From Stentor coeruleus (taxonomy: Eukaryota > Ciliophora > Heterotrichea > Heterotrichida > Stentoridae): a stretch of 64,000 nt of DNA. Below, piece by piece: positions 28,669 through 39,472 of this stretch (position 1 is its first letter; every line of letters begins with the position of its first letter). Location: the NCBI GenBank assembly GCA_001970955.1, contig MPUH01000006.1, positions 1 to 64,000 on the forward strand, given 5' to 3'. Below the pieces are notes generated by a model, which saw only the letters and a list, made by a program, of their open reading frames with translations, did no database searches and was not told the DNA's origin. The position numbers were made by a program, and so were the translations under genes.

Positions 28669-30909
28669 TTAACTATTTGTTGGCGAATACATTCCATATC
28701 TTCTTCTCTCATTAGTCCTTGACCTTTCAATCCTCACTGCCTGTAAATCATTCCTTCTTGAAACCCTCAAAATAGGTGGTGGGGACATAAATTTCCTCTC
28801 TTCATAAAAACTATCACCATATTTATGTTTATCCAGTTCAGCTTTCAACGCAAGCATCCTAGTATTTAAAGCAGCAAGTGTCGCATATGATCCATGCCTT
28901 AGAACTTCTTCATTCGTAATTGCATCATTTAATTGATTTATAACCAATACTAAAGTTGATCTTTTTAATGCAAATTCTTCTTTTTTATATAGCTCTAATC
29001 AACCATTACTTTTTTTCTCTAATTGCTTTATATCAGCCGCAACTCTTCCTATATTGTCTTGTTCATCTCTTATTTTTTTTTCTTCAGAAAATTTATATTT
29101 TAAAATCTCTTTTTGCAGTGAGTCTAATTCAATACTTAAAGCTAAACTTTTTTCTCTGATTTCTTTATAATTGTTTTGAATCTCAATAAGTTTATTGTCA
29201 GGTGTTGATTTCATTTCTTTGATTTTAGCTTTGAGTTTTTGGTTTTTTTTGGAGATCCGCAGTTTTTCTTTTTTCTTTTTGTCAATTTCTTTGAAAATAT
29301 CGTCTAGGTTTTTGGTCCCTGAAATTAGTTTTTCGATTTCTTTTTTTATTGTTGGCCCTTTAGCTTTGTAGTAAGATTCAGCATTTTTTTGGAGGTTGGA
29401 TTTTATTTCCTCCATGTTTTTTATGCTTATATGATTCATTTCAAGGTTAAGTTTTAGTAAATTATTCCTAGCTCTTGAAGCACCAACAAATAAAGGCCCA
29501 GCATGTTCTTTTATTTTGTTTTCTTTAAGATTTACTGTTTCTAATGATGGGTTGTCTTTTAATACCCCAGCAAAAGTACTCCCATCACTGATAAAATTAT
29601 TTGATAAGTCAATAGTTATTAAGGTTCTATTTTCAGTAAGAGCTTCACATATTGCTGACATTCCTAAATCTCGGCATTCGTTATTTGATAAGAATAATGA
29701 AAGTAAAGATGTGTTTTTAGCTAAACCTAATGCTAAATGACTAATTCCTCCATTTTTCAATTCACATGAGTTTAGGTTAAGCCACATAAGGGCAAAATTG
29801 TTTAATAAAAGCAATTGAAGACTTTGACCTGATGATGGACCTAAAGAATTCCCTTCCATATTAAGATTTGAAAGTGTGGGGTTGTATCTAACTGCAAGAA
29901 AAATCCCATTACTCCCTTTGCTTGTAATATCATTACGAGATATGTCTAGTTTTCTTAGTTTACAACCATAATCATTCACTACTAATAAATCAGCTATAGA
30001 CCTCGCCCCTTCATCTGATATTTTATTCCCTGCAAGACTTAATTCTTGCAAATTTGAACTAGCCAGATTCTTACAAAACTCATCCATATACTTACTTGTC
30101 AAATTGTTATAACTCAATCCAAGTCTTAATAAAACCACATTTCTTTTAATACCAATAACAATCCATTCCATCCCTGAATCAGCTAAAACCGTATCATTCA
30201 ATTCTAAATACATAAGAATTTTACTACATTGTAAAAGCGCACATAAAGACTCAGCTGAAGGAATTCCCATACGATTTCTTATGATTTTGTTATAAGAAGA
30301 GATGTCTAAACTTATTATTGACTCATTTTCTCTTATAATATCAAGAAAATTTTTCAAACCTTCTGTTGTTAGATCATTTGAGCTTATGTCTATATGGATA
30401 ATGTTTAGGTTTTGCGATAAGTTTGTTGAGATTTTGATTAATCCTGAATCTTGGATATGATTTGTTGGGATCTCAAACGTGCAAAAATTATGGGTGATTT
30501 TGATCATATCGGCTAGAACTTTTGCAGATTTTGGTCCGAGTTCTTGTTCTTTGAGGATAAAACGTCGGCTTTTTAAAGACTTTTCGCAGTATTTGTAAAA
30601 ACGATTTTCTTGGTTTGAGTTTTCTGGGATCATCAAGTCTTCACATTTAGCTAGGTATAAGCTTCGTAGTTTATCTTGAGAAACTCCAATGATTACTGTT
30701 GGGGCTTTACATAATGAAGCACTTCCTGGACGAGATGTGGATGATGGAGTTGGACATCTAAGAGTTGGAGTTGGGCATCTTGGAGTTGGAGTTGAAACTC
30801 GGACTCCTGATCTCGAACAAGATCGCAATGTTGACGAAAATAAATTATGAGGGGAGAACTTTCTTGTAGGCGATAAAGGCAGTTTAAGAGTTTTCCAAGA
30901 TTCTCTCAT
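28669..30909 (-). CDS. Leucine-rich repeat (RNase-inhibitor type) and coiled-coil protein
   Basis: Two exons (29010-30909 and 28669-28994) give 741 residues. The N-terminus is Ser/Pro/Thr-rich with a short repeat (RCPTPTLRCPTPSS). About ten RI-type LRRs follow at roughly 140-470 (LQELSLAGNKISDEGARSIA, LRKLDISRNDITSKG, LITIDLSNNFISDGS). A long coiled coil spans about 510-640 and a basic tail ends at YSPTNS. The layout recalls LRRC45-like centrosome/cilium proteins, but orthology is not claimed. A 15-nt intron joins the coiled coil to the C-terminal 107 residues. Confidence 0.8.
28995..29009 (-). other. 15-nt spliceosomal intron
   Basis: Sense sequence GTAATGGTTGATTAG, with A at position 11 and an in-frame TGA. 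The join gives EKKKLYKKEEFALKR, continuing the coiled coil. Confidence 0.85.
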
Positions 30910-31577
30910 GTTAGAGATTATAACTTAATATACTATTTTTGATTATGATAAATTAGGGTTTTTAGAAATTTGTTTGAATTAAGACTGGAGTATTTTGATG
31001 TAAAGGTCTTGAAATATTTTATGGGTTTTAGAATTAAAGTATTAGAAGTTAGGATTTTATATAGGAATATTAGTTTAGAATTGAAAATTTATATTGGAAT
31101 TTATGAATATTAAAGGTGGAGATTTAAAATTTTGTTAATTGTGGTAGTTTTTGATAGAGAGTGATGTGAATTTTGTTTTAAAATTAAAATAAAAAAAGTT
31201 TTTATGATTTTCAGTCTTTACCATATGAGACTATTAGAAAAACTTAATAAATTACAATGAATTTGCCGAAAAAATAAAATCTTAGGAGTAATAATTGTAT
31301 ATAAAAGATATATAAATCTTAAAACTTAAGACTTGTTGATGAAATAATATACCAAAAAAAATTATTGTTATTAGATTTACATGATAAATAAAAAATAGTA
31401 AAAGATTATTAAAAATTCCTAGTCTTTTTATATATGGTTTTAACTTAAAAATATATGAAGTTTATATAGAAGTTTTTGATTACAGTTGGTTTATGTTTGG
31501 AATAATTTAGTAAATAAAGTTTAACATTTAACCCATTTTAAGACTTAAAAATATAATAAATCATTACTTGGCCAAGT
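30910..31577. other. Divergent intergenic region
   Basis: 668 bp between divergent genes. The left 280 bp is strongly G>C on the top strand. No frame or RNA was recognised. Confidence 0.4.
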
Positions 31578-32273
31578 ATGTCGAAAACCAGCCATGCTCT
31601 TGTAACACCTTCAAAACTTCTTAAAAGGCCATCAAACACCCAGCAAACATCCAAGATGGTCCCTTTAAAGCATTTACTAATGATGCCAGCAAAAATCCCA
31701 AAGCTTTATAGTTCTTTCAGACCTCCATCAGTGCCTCCACGTCCAAAATCCCAAAAAAACAATCACATAAAAGGTATACCATCATTCCTATCTGAGTACC
31801 TCAACTGCTCAGAATCCAGTCCACAAAGCACAACAAAACGTAAATTAATAACCCAACATACAGCTAAACCCATTTCACATGAAATAATTCCAAATGATAC
31901 ATCTATAAAAACCACAGAAAAATCCTCATGTTCAATAACCCCAAATCCTTTTCCTCGAGATCTTAAAGATTATAGAAAAGGGAGCCCAGGTGTTATATAT
32001 AAACCTTATTATATTGAAATATCCCCAAGGGCTAAAATAAAGTTGTATTCCCCAACGCCAATATTAAGTTTAAGTCAATGCCATAATTTCTCAAGGACGA
32101 AAAAAAAGAAAAATAAATACGCCAAAAATTTTGAAGGAGATGAAAAAATTGATATCAAACCGAAAATGCTCCCTGTAGCTATTAATGAATATACAAGAAC
32201 TTATGCAGATAAACTCAAAAAACTTAGTGAGTTATCAGAAGCAGCAAAAAGTGAAGCACGATATAATGTTTGA
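31578..32273 (+). CDS. Basic, Pro/Ser/Lys-rich protein, unrecognised
   Basis: A 231-residue protein with high predicted pI. The first 100 residues are Ser/Pro/Lys-rich and disordered (FRPPSVPPRPKSQKNN). The centre has PFPRDLKDYRKGSPGVIYKP. A KKKKNKY cluster lies near 178, and the C-terminal helix reads TYADKLKKLSELSEAAKSEA. It has no membrane segment or known motif. Composition would fit a cytoskeletal or nucleic-acid-associated protein, but nothing specific supports either. Confidence 0.6.
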   Translation: MSKTSHALVTPSKLLKRPSNTQQTSKMVPLKHLLMMPAKIPKLYSSFRPPSVPPRPKSQKNNHIKGIPSFLSEYLNCSESSPQSTTKRKLITQHTAKPISHEIIPNDTSIKTTEKSSCSITPNPFPRDLKDYRKGSPGVIYKPYYIEISPRAKIKLYSPTPILSLSQCHNFSRTKKKKNKYAKNFEGDEKIDIKPKMLPVAINEYTRTYADKLKKLSELSEAAKSEARYNV

Positions 32274-33007
32274 TATTTTTTAGTAAATAAAATTGTATAG
32301 TGATTAAGATTTTTTGAAAAGAAAAGTAATGAATTTTTTGATAAGGTTTTTTTTTATGAGATATTAGGATTGGTTTAAAATTAGCTTAAGATAATATTTT
32401 TAAGAAGATGATAAGTAAAAGATAATATGATAATCTATGAAAATTTTGATATGATTTTGCTTTTTATGAATGAAATTTTATATATAAGCTTTAGGATTGT
32501 ATTAGGAAATGAGTATTTTAAGCATTTTTTTTTTTGAAGATTTTATAACAACACATGATTATAACCTAAACAATAATAACTAAAGATAAATCTTTTTTGA
32601 TATAAAATATAGTATTAAATACAACTACTTTATAAACCTAAGGTAAAAATATAATTAGTTTGGAAAAATATAAATGCTTGAATAATCTAATAACTATATA
32701 TAACAGTAATATCAAAACCTACACTGAGCTAAATATCAAAATACAAGTTTTATTAAATAATCTAAACTACCTTTATCCTTTATGATATAAAATCTATACA
32801 ATTCAAGTTTATCGTTTAGAAAATTTATTCAACAATACCACAAAATCCAATAAAGCAACTAAGCTTATAAAATTCACATATTATATCATTATATTACCAC
32901 AAAATAAAATCTCTTCCTTTGGTAGAACAGTTTATATATAAGAAAAGTATAAAATCTTAGCATTTATCTTTGGCTACAATAAGTATTCCTAATAAAAAAT
33001 CAACTTT
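32274..33007. other. Intergenic region
   Basis: 734 bp between two plus-strand genes: G/T-rich for the first 270 bp and then A/C-rich. Nothing else was recognised. Confidence 0.4.
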
Positions 33008-34846
33008 ATGGAAGTCTGTTATATAAAAAATTGTCGGAATGAAGTCCAGTTTTTCTGCAGTTGTAGAAATAATTTTTACATATGCGAAGAGCATTTACCA
33101 AACCATCAAGAAATAGGCTTTCATAGTATGCAATTGCTATACATGAAATTGCGTCCAGAAACCAAAGAACGTGTTATCACCAGTTTAACAAAAACCTTAC
33201 AAAGCCTAGATGAAAGCATAGCTTTTGCTAAACATCGTGCTGATTCTCTTATCAACCAAATAAAACATTCTCTTGATTCAGCTTTAAAATCTCTCAACAA
33301 ACTTAAAACACACTATCTCGATATAAAAACCAAATGCAATAATCCTAAAGGTATAAGTCGAAATGATTATCAATCAGTTTGCAGAATACTAAATGACTTT
33401 GGGGTCAAGGAACTATATAAAATTACTGATTTTTCATATACTGTTGTAATAAATCCAGCATTACATTCATTAAAAAAACTTATAAACGATTTAGAAAAAG
33501 AACCAAATAATGGGATTATAGAAGATTATGCTTATAAAGCACGTCAAGATTATATTTTTATAGAATTACTTGATATTTTATCAGAATTTGATTGGAAAAA
33601 AGTCAAAGTGGCATCTTGTACTGCTATGAAAATTGTTAGAGAAGCTAGGAAAAAAAGCTTTATACCTGCGATTAGGAAGAATAGTAAGGAAATACAGATT
33701 TTGAATAAGGATAATGAGATTTTAAAAGGGATTGGGTTTTTGTTTGATGAAGTTGTGGAATATAATGGGAATGTTACCCTAGCACCCGTTATTTCGAGTT
33801 TTCTTAAGCAGGAACTTACGAAAACTGTTCTGAGTACGTGTACAAATTTAAATAGTATAAGACCGTTTTTACCGAAAGAGATGGAGGATTTTTCTACAAG
33901 TACTTCGGTTGTAGATTTTGTAAAGAAGGTTGAAACTATATACACCCTTACAAACTCTGAGCTCATCAAAGTTCTCATGCAAAAATTTGACTTCCCTCTC
34001 TACTGTTCAATAATTAAGCAGTTTTTCCTTTTCGGCCAAGGTGAGTTCTATTACCTCCTCTTTGAAGAAATGTTTCTTTACAACCGCACCCGTGACCTTG
34101 AGTCATTATTCGAAGAATGTATTTTCAAATCTAATGCCCAATACCTACCTGAAAAATGCTGGAAAGACATAAAACTAAAAAACGACGAGCAGTTTTTTTC
34201 CTTAGAATGGGACAGTTTTATAATCCATTATAAAGTTGACTATCCATTAAACCTTTTCATATCAAAAGAAGTGTTTTCTGACCTACAACAAATCTTCAGT
34301 TTTATTTGGCAAGTACGTCGTGTAGACTTTATACTAAAGAAAAACCCCAACAGTAGACAAATAATGAAATTCCCAATAAACAAAGATTTACGATCATTAT
34401 TACACAATCTTCAAATAGCCCGTTTCCGTTTTATCGTTTTTATAGGCAACTCATTATTTTTTATAATGGAAGAAGTTATAGAAAAGGCTTGGAAAATGTT
34501 TAATTCTCGTATATCAGCAGCTTTGAGTTTAGAAGATTTTGATTTTGCTATAAAGGAAATGACTTTTACAATAAAACAACGTGTATTTATTAATGATAAA
34601 AGTTTACATGAGAGTTTTTTTATGATTCTTAGTTTACTTATTGAGTTTGTTGATTTACAAAGGGAAATTGAAATACCTATAATATCTGGAGAGGATACAG
34701 ATATGTTTGAGTACTCTGAGGCAAAAGAAAGGCTTGAAAAAGTTGTTGAAAGATTTGATGATTGTTATAGGAAATTTAAACAGACTTTAGCTTGTTCAAG
34801 TTATAAGTCAACGTGTGGGAGTTTTTTTTATCAGAGTTTTAATTAA
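33008..34846 (+). CDS. B-box-like zinc-finger, helical protein
   Basis: A 612-residue protein. Residues about 4-40 carry C4-x3-C9, C17-x-C19, C26-x2-H29 and two later His (LPNHQEIGFHSMQLLY), the spacing of a B-box-type zinc finger. A coiled-coil-like helix follows at about 60-110 (RADSLINQIKHSLDSALKSL). The remaining 500 residues are alpha-helical. The stretch RRVDFILKKNPNSR near 435-450 and the surrounding FIWQVRRVDFIL slightly resemble the gamma-tubulin-complex (GCP/Spc97) C-terminal domain, where F.FLW.lkRve..L is conserved. That would make it a divergent GCP, but this is tentative. Codon use flips sharply near 33930. Confidence 0.5.
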   Translation: MEVCYIKNCRNEVQFFCSCRNNFYICEEHLPNHQEIGFHSMQLLYMKLRPETKERVITSLTKTLQSLDESIAFAKHRADSLINQIKHSLDSALKSLNKLKTHYLDIKTKCNNPKGISRNDYQSVCRILNDFGVKELYKITDFSYTVVINPALHSLKKLINDLEKEPNNGIIEDYAYKARQDYIFIELLDILSEFDWKKVKVASCTAMKIVREARKKSFIPAIRKNSKEIQILNKDNEILKGIGFLFDEVVEYNGNVTLAPVISSFLKQELTKTVLSTCTNLNSIRPFLPKEMEDFSTSTSVVDFVKKVETIYTLTNSELIKVLMQKFDFPLYCSIIKQFFLFGQGEFYYLLFEEMFLYNRTRDLESLFEECIFKSNAQYLPEKCWKDIKLKNDEQFFSLEWDSFIIHYKVDYPLNLFISKEVFSDLQQIFSFIWQVRRVDFILKKNPNSRQIMKFPINKDLRSLLHNLQIARFRFIVFIGNSLFFIMEEVIEKAWKMFNSRISAALSLEDFDFAIKEMTFTIKQRVFINDKSLHESFFMILSLLIEFVDLQREIEIPIISGEDTDMFEYSEAKERLEKVVERFDDCYRKFKQTLACSSYKSTCGSFFYQSFN

Positions 34847-35211
34847 GAAAATATGTTTGTGAGGAAATGTCTTGGTTTATGTAGAGAATATGGGTTTAAG
34901 TAGAGATTGGAATATTATTATTATAAATATATGGAAATAGATGAAAGGATTGACTATGAGAAGAAGTTTTTGGAGAAAATATAGGGGAATATGATGCGAA
35001 TGTGTTAGAATTATAAAGATTTTAAGGTATTTATAGTAAAAAAATTTAGAATGTTATTTTTTATGAACTAACACTTGATTCTAAAGGAAACTTTTCTCAG
35101 AAACTACTTATAATTTCTTAAATCCATTATTTTAACTAAATATATATAAACTACATATAAAACCATATATTATAAAAGCCATAGTCAAGATATATATCAA
35201 TATATACTATA
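34847..35211. other. Intergenic region
   Basis: 365 bp between two plus-strand genes: G-rich for about 190 bp, then A/C-rich with a TATA-like tract up to the next ATG. Nothing else was recognised. Confidence 0.4.
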
Positions 35212-37041
35212 ATGGAAACTCAGGCAAATAGACCTAATCCTTTAATAATCTCAAAACCCAACACCCACCAACGCCATTGCTCAGATACAACCCCAGGATC
35301 CTCATACAATTCCTTAGCCCCTTCAAGTTCTGAAAAACTTCTTAACTTAAAACTTGACAATTTCCCAAATGATCCTTTTCAATACTCTAGTATCCCTAAT
35401 AGCCCACAGCTCACATTACGTAATACAAACAAAGATTTACCCAAACCAATATCTCTAATTATTATAGAAAAATACTTTTCAGATATATGTCAATCTATAG
35501 CTACAAAAAATATTATAGATAAATCTCTATTAAATAAAGCAATTACAATGCAAGATGTACTTAAAGATTGTCTTAATACAATGCCTGAAATTTCTTTACA
35601 GTTTTATGTTCTTATGGCATCTGCTCTTAAAGAAATACAACAAATAAATACAGTTCAAGATGAAAGTTTGTATACTGCTTTAGTTAAAAAACTTGTTCAG
35701 ATTGCTGGGGTTATTGAAGAAAATACTTATATGGGAGAAGGAGATTTGACTAGTGTGCAAATTGGTGAAGAGGTTGAAATAAGAGGAATTAGTGAGATTG
35801 GGAAAGAATTGTTGGTGAGGATTAATAGGGTTACACCGAGGATATTGAATATATGGAAAAAAATTGTTGCTGGGCAGAGAGAAGCTGTTGCGATTTCGAT
35901 GAGTTTTTTATTATTTTATTGTGAAGTCGATTCGACTATTAAAGTATCCCCAACATCAAAAATCCCAACAGAAAAAGTGATTGGGATAATGAGAAACTAC
36001 ATAAACAACCCAGGCCATGTTGCCATAATTATAAGAAAAACTAAAGAATATATTGACCAGGAAATGATATCTATAGAAACAACAAGAAAAGTTAACGATA
36101 TGCTAGAAAAAATAACCCCAGAACAAGCTAAAAGTTTTGACAAAACTCTTTCAGGCTATGCAATCTACGAATTAGTATATTTTTCTTTAAGATACTACGA
36201 AGCCTATGCTAAAGAGCACTACAACATAAACGTATTTGAAAAGTCTTCACTACAAGATCAATCAAAAATTGATGAAACAAAATCCCCTTCATACTTTCAA
36301 CCTAATGAAATCGACATAAAATCCCCAACAACTAAAATCGAGCCCACATCGCCAAGGAAATCTTTAGTCCAAACCCCTGAAAAAACCTCAAGAGTTCCAA
36401 GAGTATCAAGTACAACTCCTTTAAAAAGCCCTGGACATATGTCCCCAGCACCAAAACCTAAGTCAAAAATCCCTTTAGCTACACCTTCAAGACCATCTCT
36501 TATACCAAAAACTCAAGTTCCAAACAATCGGCTTCAAAGAACACATTCTGATTTAAGACTTTCTCCTAAACCATGTGAAAGCCCAACAAAAATCATTATC
36601 CAACAAGAAAATCGCATATTAACCACAAAAGGGCAAAATGATAATCAAAAACTTATAACAAAAACCCCAATTTCTAGAACTAGATCTTCACAAGGATCAA
36701 GACTTTCAGCAGCATCACCAAGTACTAGAAATAAAGATTATTTAGAAGAACTTCAGTATCAACAGTTAATTGATGAAAAATTCAGACATTTTCTTATAGA
36801 CAAACTTAAAATCCAGACTGTAAATCTTAAAGAAAAAGGTTTTAAAGACCATGAAATTAAAGCTAATAATGAAACCAATGCTATAAAATTAAAGAAAGTA
36901 TGGGTTGAAGAGTTTGAGAAAAACTATGGGCAGGTTAAAGGGAAGTTGAGTATGAAGATTAATGATGAAAAAAATTTTAATGCTGAAATTGTTAGGGCTC
37001 AACGACAACTTGATATCATTTTAAAATTCGCGAATTATTAG
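35212..37041 (+). CDS. Large protein with helical N-terminal and disordered SP-rich regions, unrecognised
   Basis: A 609-residue protein. After a disordered leader, residues about 80-350 look folded and helical (SIATKNIIDKSLLNKAITMQ, EISLQFYVLMASALKEIQQI, ILNIWKKIVAGQREAVAISM). Residues about 360-510 are a low-complexity Ser/Pro/Lys/Thr tract with many SP and TP dipeptides (SPRKSLVQTPEKTSRVPR), typical of phosphoregulated microtubule-binding proteins. The C-terminal 100 residues are again helical. No domain was recognised. Nucleotide composition changes from G/T-rich to C/A-rich at about 35935. Confidence 0.65.
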   Translation: METQANRPNPLIISKPNTHQRHCSDTTPGSSYNSLAPSSSEKLLNLKLDNFPNDPFQYSSIPNSPQLTLRNTNKDLPKPISLIIIEKYFSDICQSIATKNIIDKSLLNKAITMQDVLKDCLNTMPEISLQFYVLMASALKEIQQINTVQDESLYTALVKKLVQIAGVIEENTYMGEGDLTSVQIGEEVEIRGISEIGKELLVRINRVTPRILNIWKKIVAGQREAVAISMSFLLFYCEVDSTIKVSPTSKIPTEKVIGIMRNYINNPGHVAIIIRKTKEYIDQEMISIETTRKVNDMLEKITPEQAKSFDKTLSGYAIYELVYFSLRYYEAYAKEHYNINVFEKSSLQDQSKIDETKSPSYFQPNEIDIKSPTTKIEPTSPRKSLVQTPEKTSRVPRVSSTTPLKSPGHMSPAPKPKSKIPLATPSRPSLIPKTQVPNNRLQRTHSDLRLSPKPCESPTKIIIQQENRILTTKGQNDNQKLITKTPISRTRSSQGSRLSAASPSTRNKDYLEELQYQQLIDEKFRHFLIDKLKIQTVNLKEKGFKDHEIKANNETNAIKLKKVWVEEFEKNYGQVKGKLSMKINDEKNFNAEIVRAQRQLDIILKFANY

Positions 37042-37865
37042 AATAATAGTTATAAAATGGATACTGATATTGTGAGGATATTTGAGGAATTTAAAGATAA
37101 TATAAGTATTTAAGGGGGTGATTAAAAGTGTAGGGCTTTTTGAAGAGTTGATTTAAAGTTTTGGAAAAAAAATATACTTGGAATATCCGAGTTTTTGGAT
37201 TGTGAATATTATGAGGTGGAATTTTAGAAGTATGTAGGCTTTTTTAAGAAGGTGATAAGGGAGATATGTTTTATATGGTTTTAATTATTGTGGACAAAAT
37301 ATCATAATTTTTTTTTATAGCTTAAAAGTTTTTGACAAGTGTACATCGAAATTAAAAGTATCAAGGTCTTTGGAGATCCTGCGAAAACTTCTTATCACAA
37401 ATTATCAAGAGTCTCTAAAAAGCTTATCCTAAATAAGCTAGGAATAAAATCTGTAAATATAGACCTAAAAGTATACAGCATATGAACGAAAATAAGATAA
37501 ATCATTCATAAAACCAAGAACCAATAAACCTACTATTGATATAAGCTTATCTTTAATTAAAATATTTAAGAAAAGATAAGTCAACCAATCATCAAAGCTT
37601 TTTATAAGCATAAAAATCCTTGATTGTCTAAAAAGAAAGTAAAAAATACAATTGGCGAGTCCTTTAATAAATATTAAAGAAATATATATAGTTACGGTTA
37701 ACTTAAAAAATTTAATATTTTTTTTAATAGCAAAAGATTCCAACTTTATAAAAACTTTTGTGTTTTTTAAAGATAAATCAAAAAACAACTAAAAGGATAA
37801 AGTATTAGTTGACATGAGAATTATAAAAAAGAGGAAGATTTTTATGAGTATTGATAAGATATAAA
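37042..37865. other. Intergenic region
   Basis: 824 bp between two plus-strand genes. The first 270 bp is G/T-rich. On the minus strand, a hydrophobic 107-codon frame at 37465-37788 lacks an ATG near its start and is not accepted as a gene. Confidence 0.4.
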
Positions 37866-39353
37866 ATGAACAAATTAAATGACTATCTTGAGGGTTTGCA
37901 AAATAAAAATTTAGAAAAAAGGAAAGAGATAGAGAAACTTTTATGTATTTTGAAGGAGTGGGCATTGAATGAAGAACTTTATGCAAAGGGTATGGAAAGA
38001 ATATCAAATCATAGTGGTTTAACCATTATCAAGAATTCTTTTTTCGAGCAGCTTCGCATATTTACACTTACCTTATCAACTAAAGCTAAAACATTTTCAG
38101 ATAACTTGTCAAACCTAATAATAAACAATTTAAAAGAGTTCCTATCAACACAAAGCCATGTAGTCAAAACAGCCTATGCTGAAGGTAAAAAACTCAGTCA
38201 GTATATGGTGAAAAAATACAAACAGGCAAATAATGCAATGGAAAAATATCATATATCATGTAGAGACTGTGAACAAGCAGCTTTTGATCTGGACAAAGAG
38301 TCTTCATCATCTAAAAAAGAAAAAATCTTACAAAAATTCCAGTTCCTGAAAAAAGAAATGGACTCCAACCTTGAAAACTACAAAACCTCAGCAAACTCTT
38401 ATAATGAAGCAATTGAAAAATCTGATAAAAGCTTAGAGAAAATTATAGAGTCTTACAACGCTATAGAAGAAAATCGATGCAAACATTTTGACAACTCTTT
38501 AAAAGTCCTTGGAGAAATTGTGTTGAAAAAAGTAGAGAGTTCAAGTTTCCCAATATCAATCTTCCATGAATCAATAATTCCTATTAAAGCTGATATTTTT
38601 GATATTACTTTAGATGAAATAATTATTGATACATATGAAGGAGTACATCCATTATTTCAAGGTACTGGAGATGGTTTTCGTATATCAGTATTAGAAACTA
38701 GTGGGGTATCAACAGGGACACAAATTGCAGTTGAAGAAATATACAAAAAAGAAATCGAAAGTATCGTCAAAAAAGCTTGGGATGGGGAAAGTTTAACCTC
38801 TGAAGACTATGTGAAATTTAATATGAGACTTAAAGAACCTTTAGGACGTAAAGCATGGTCTTGGTGTATGAATCTTAGACGAAGTAATGGGAATTTTAAA
38901 ATATCAGAAAAAGGATTTGGGACAATAGTTGAACTTATGCTAGCTTCTTTAAATGAATGTGAAAGAACTGAGGATATTAATATAGCAAAAAGCTGTATTA
39001 TTTTATCACAAACTTTTTATAAGGAAAGTATAAAAGGAAAAGTGTTTTTACAAAGCTGTATTATTGAACATAGTCTATGGAAAAAAATGGATTTCTGGGA
39101 AAGGGTTGTTAATAGTGCGATTTTTGAAGAGTTAAAAAAACAAAATGCTGAGAATTATGAGGATTTGTCCCATGAAAAAAATTTGGTTTTTTGTCAGTTG
39201 GTATCTTTTGGGAATATTATGATGAGTTTTAGGATATCGATTGAAAGGGCTAAGGCGTTAATGGAGAAGTATGCACAGAAGTATGCTTTTTCGGATGAAG
39301 AGACTGAAGGGATTATGCATGCGGTTCATGATAGTCTTGATTCAACTCAGTGA
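37866..39353 (+). CDS. F-BAR-like and SBF2/KIAA0513-like domain protein
   Basis: A 495-residue protein from ATG 37866; upstream codons include only TTG. Residues about 1-240 are a helical F-BAR-like module (KRKEIEKLLCILKEWALNEE, YMVKKYKQANNAMEKYH), the type that bends membranes as crescent dimers. Residues about 290-480 match the pattern of the SBF2/KIAA0513 region: WDGESLTSEDYVKFNMRLKE, PLGRKAWSWCMNLRR, AKSCIILSQTFYKES and SLWKKMDFWERV. A trafficking or endocytic role is a reasonable inference. The F-BAR call is from helix pattern and length, so it is less secure than the C-terminal match. Confidence 0.6.
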   Translation: MNKLNDYLEGLQNKNLEKRKEIEKLLCILKEWALNEELYAKGMERISNHSGLTIIKNSFFEQLRIFTLTLSTKAKTFSDNLSNLIINNLKEFLSTQSHVVKTAYAEGKKLSQYMVKKYKQANNAMEKYHISCRDCEQAAFDLDKESSSSKKEKILQKFQFLKKEMDSNLENYKTSANSYNEAIEKSDKSLEKIIESYNAIEENRCKHFDNSLKVLGEIVLKKVESSSFPISIFHESIIPIKADIFDITLDEIIIDTYEGVHPLFQGTGDGFRISVLETSGVSTGTQIAVEEIYKKEIESIVKKAWDGESLTSEDYVKFNMRLKEPLGRKAWSWCMNLRRSNGNFKISEKGFGTIVELMLASLNECERTEDINIAKSCIILSQTFYKESIKGKVFLQSCIIEHSLWKKMDFWERVVNSAIFEELKKQNAENYEDLSHEKNLVFCQLVSFGNIMMSFRISIERAKALMEKYAQKYAFSDEETEGIMHAVHDSLDSTQ

Positions 39354-39472
39354 TAAATTAATACTTTTGATAGTTTTTAGACTTTGAAGTTTTAGAAAAA
39401 TTGGCTTTTCGTGTTAGATTTTTTAGGATTTATGATGTGTAAATTGTAGCTATTATAAACACTTGTCGCTTA

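Noticed and set aside
37465-37788. 107-codon hydrophobic minus-strand frame
   Set aside because: It has no ATG near its start, overlaps nothing conserved, and fits AT-rich spacer read as Phe/Ile/Leu. It could be a remnant, but nothing ties it to a family.
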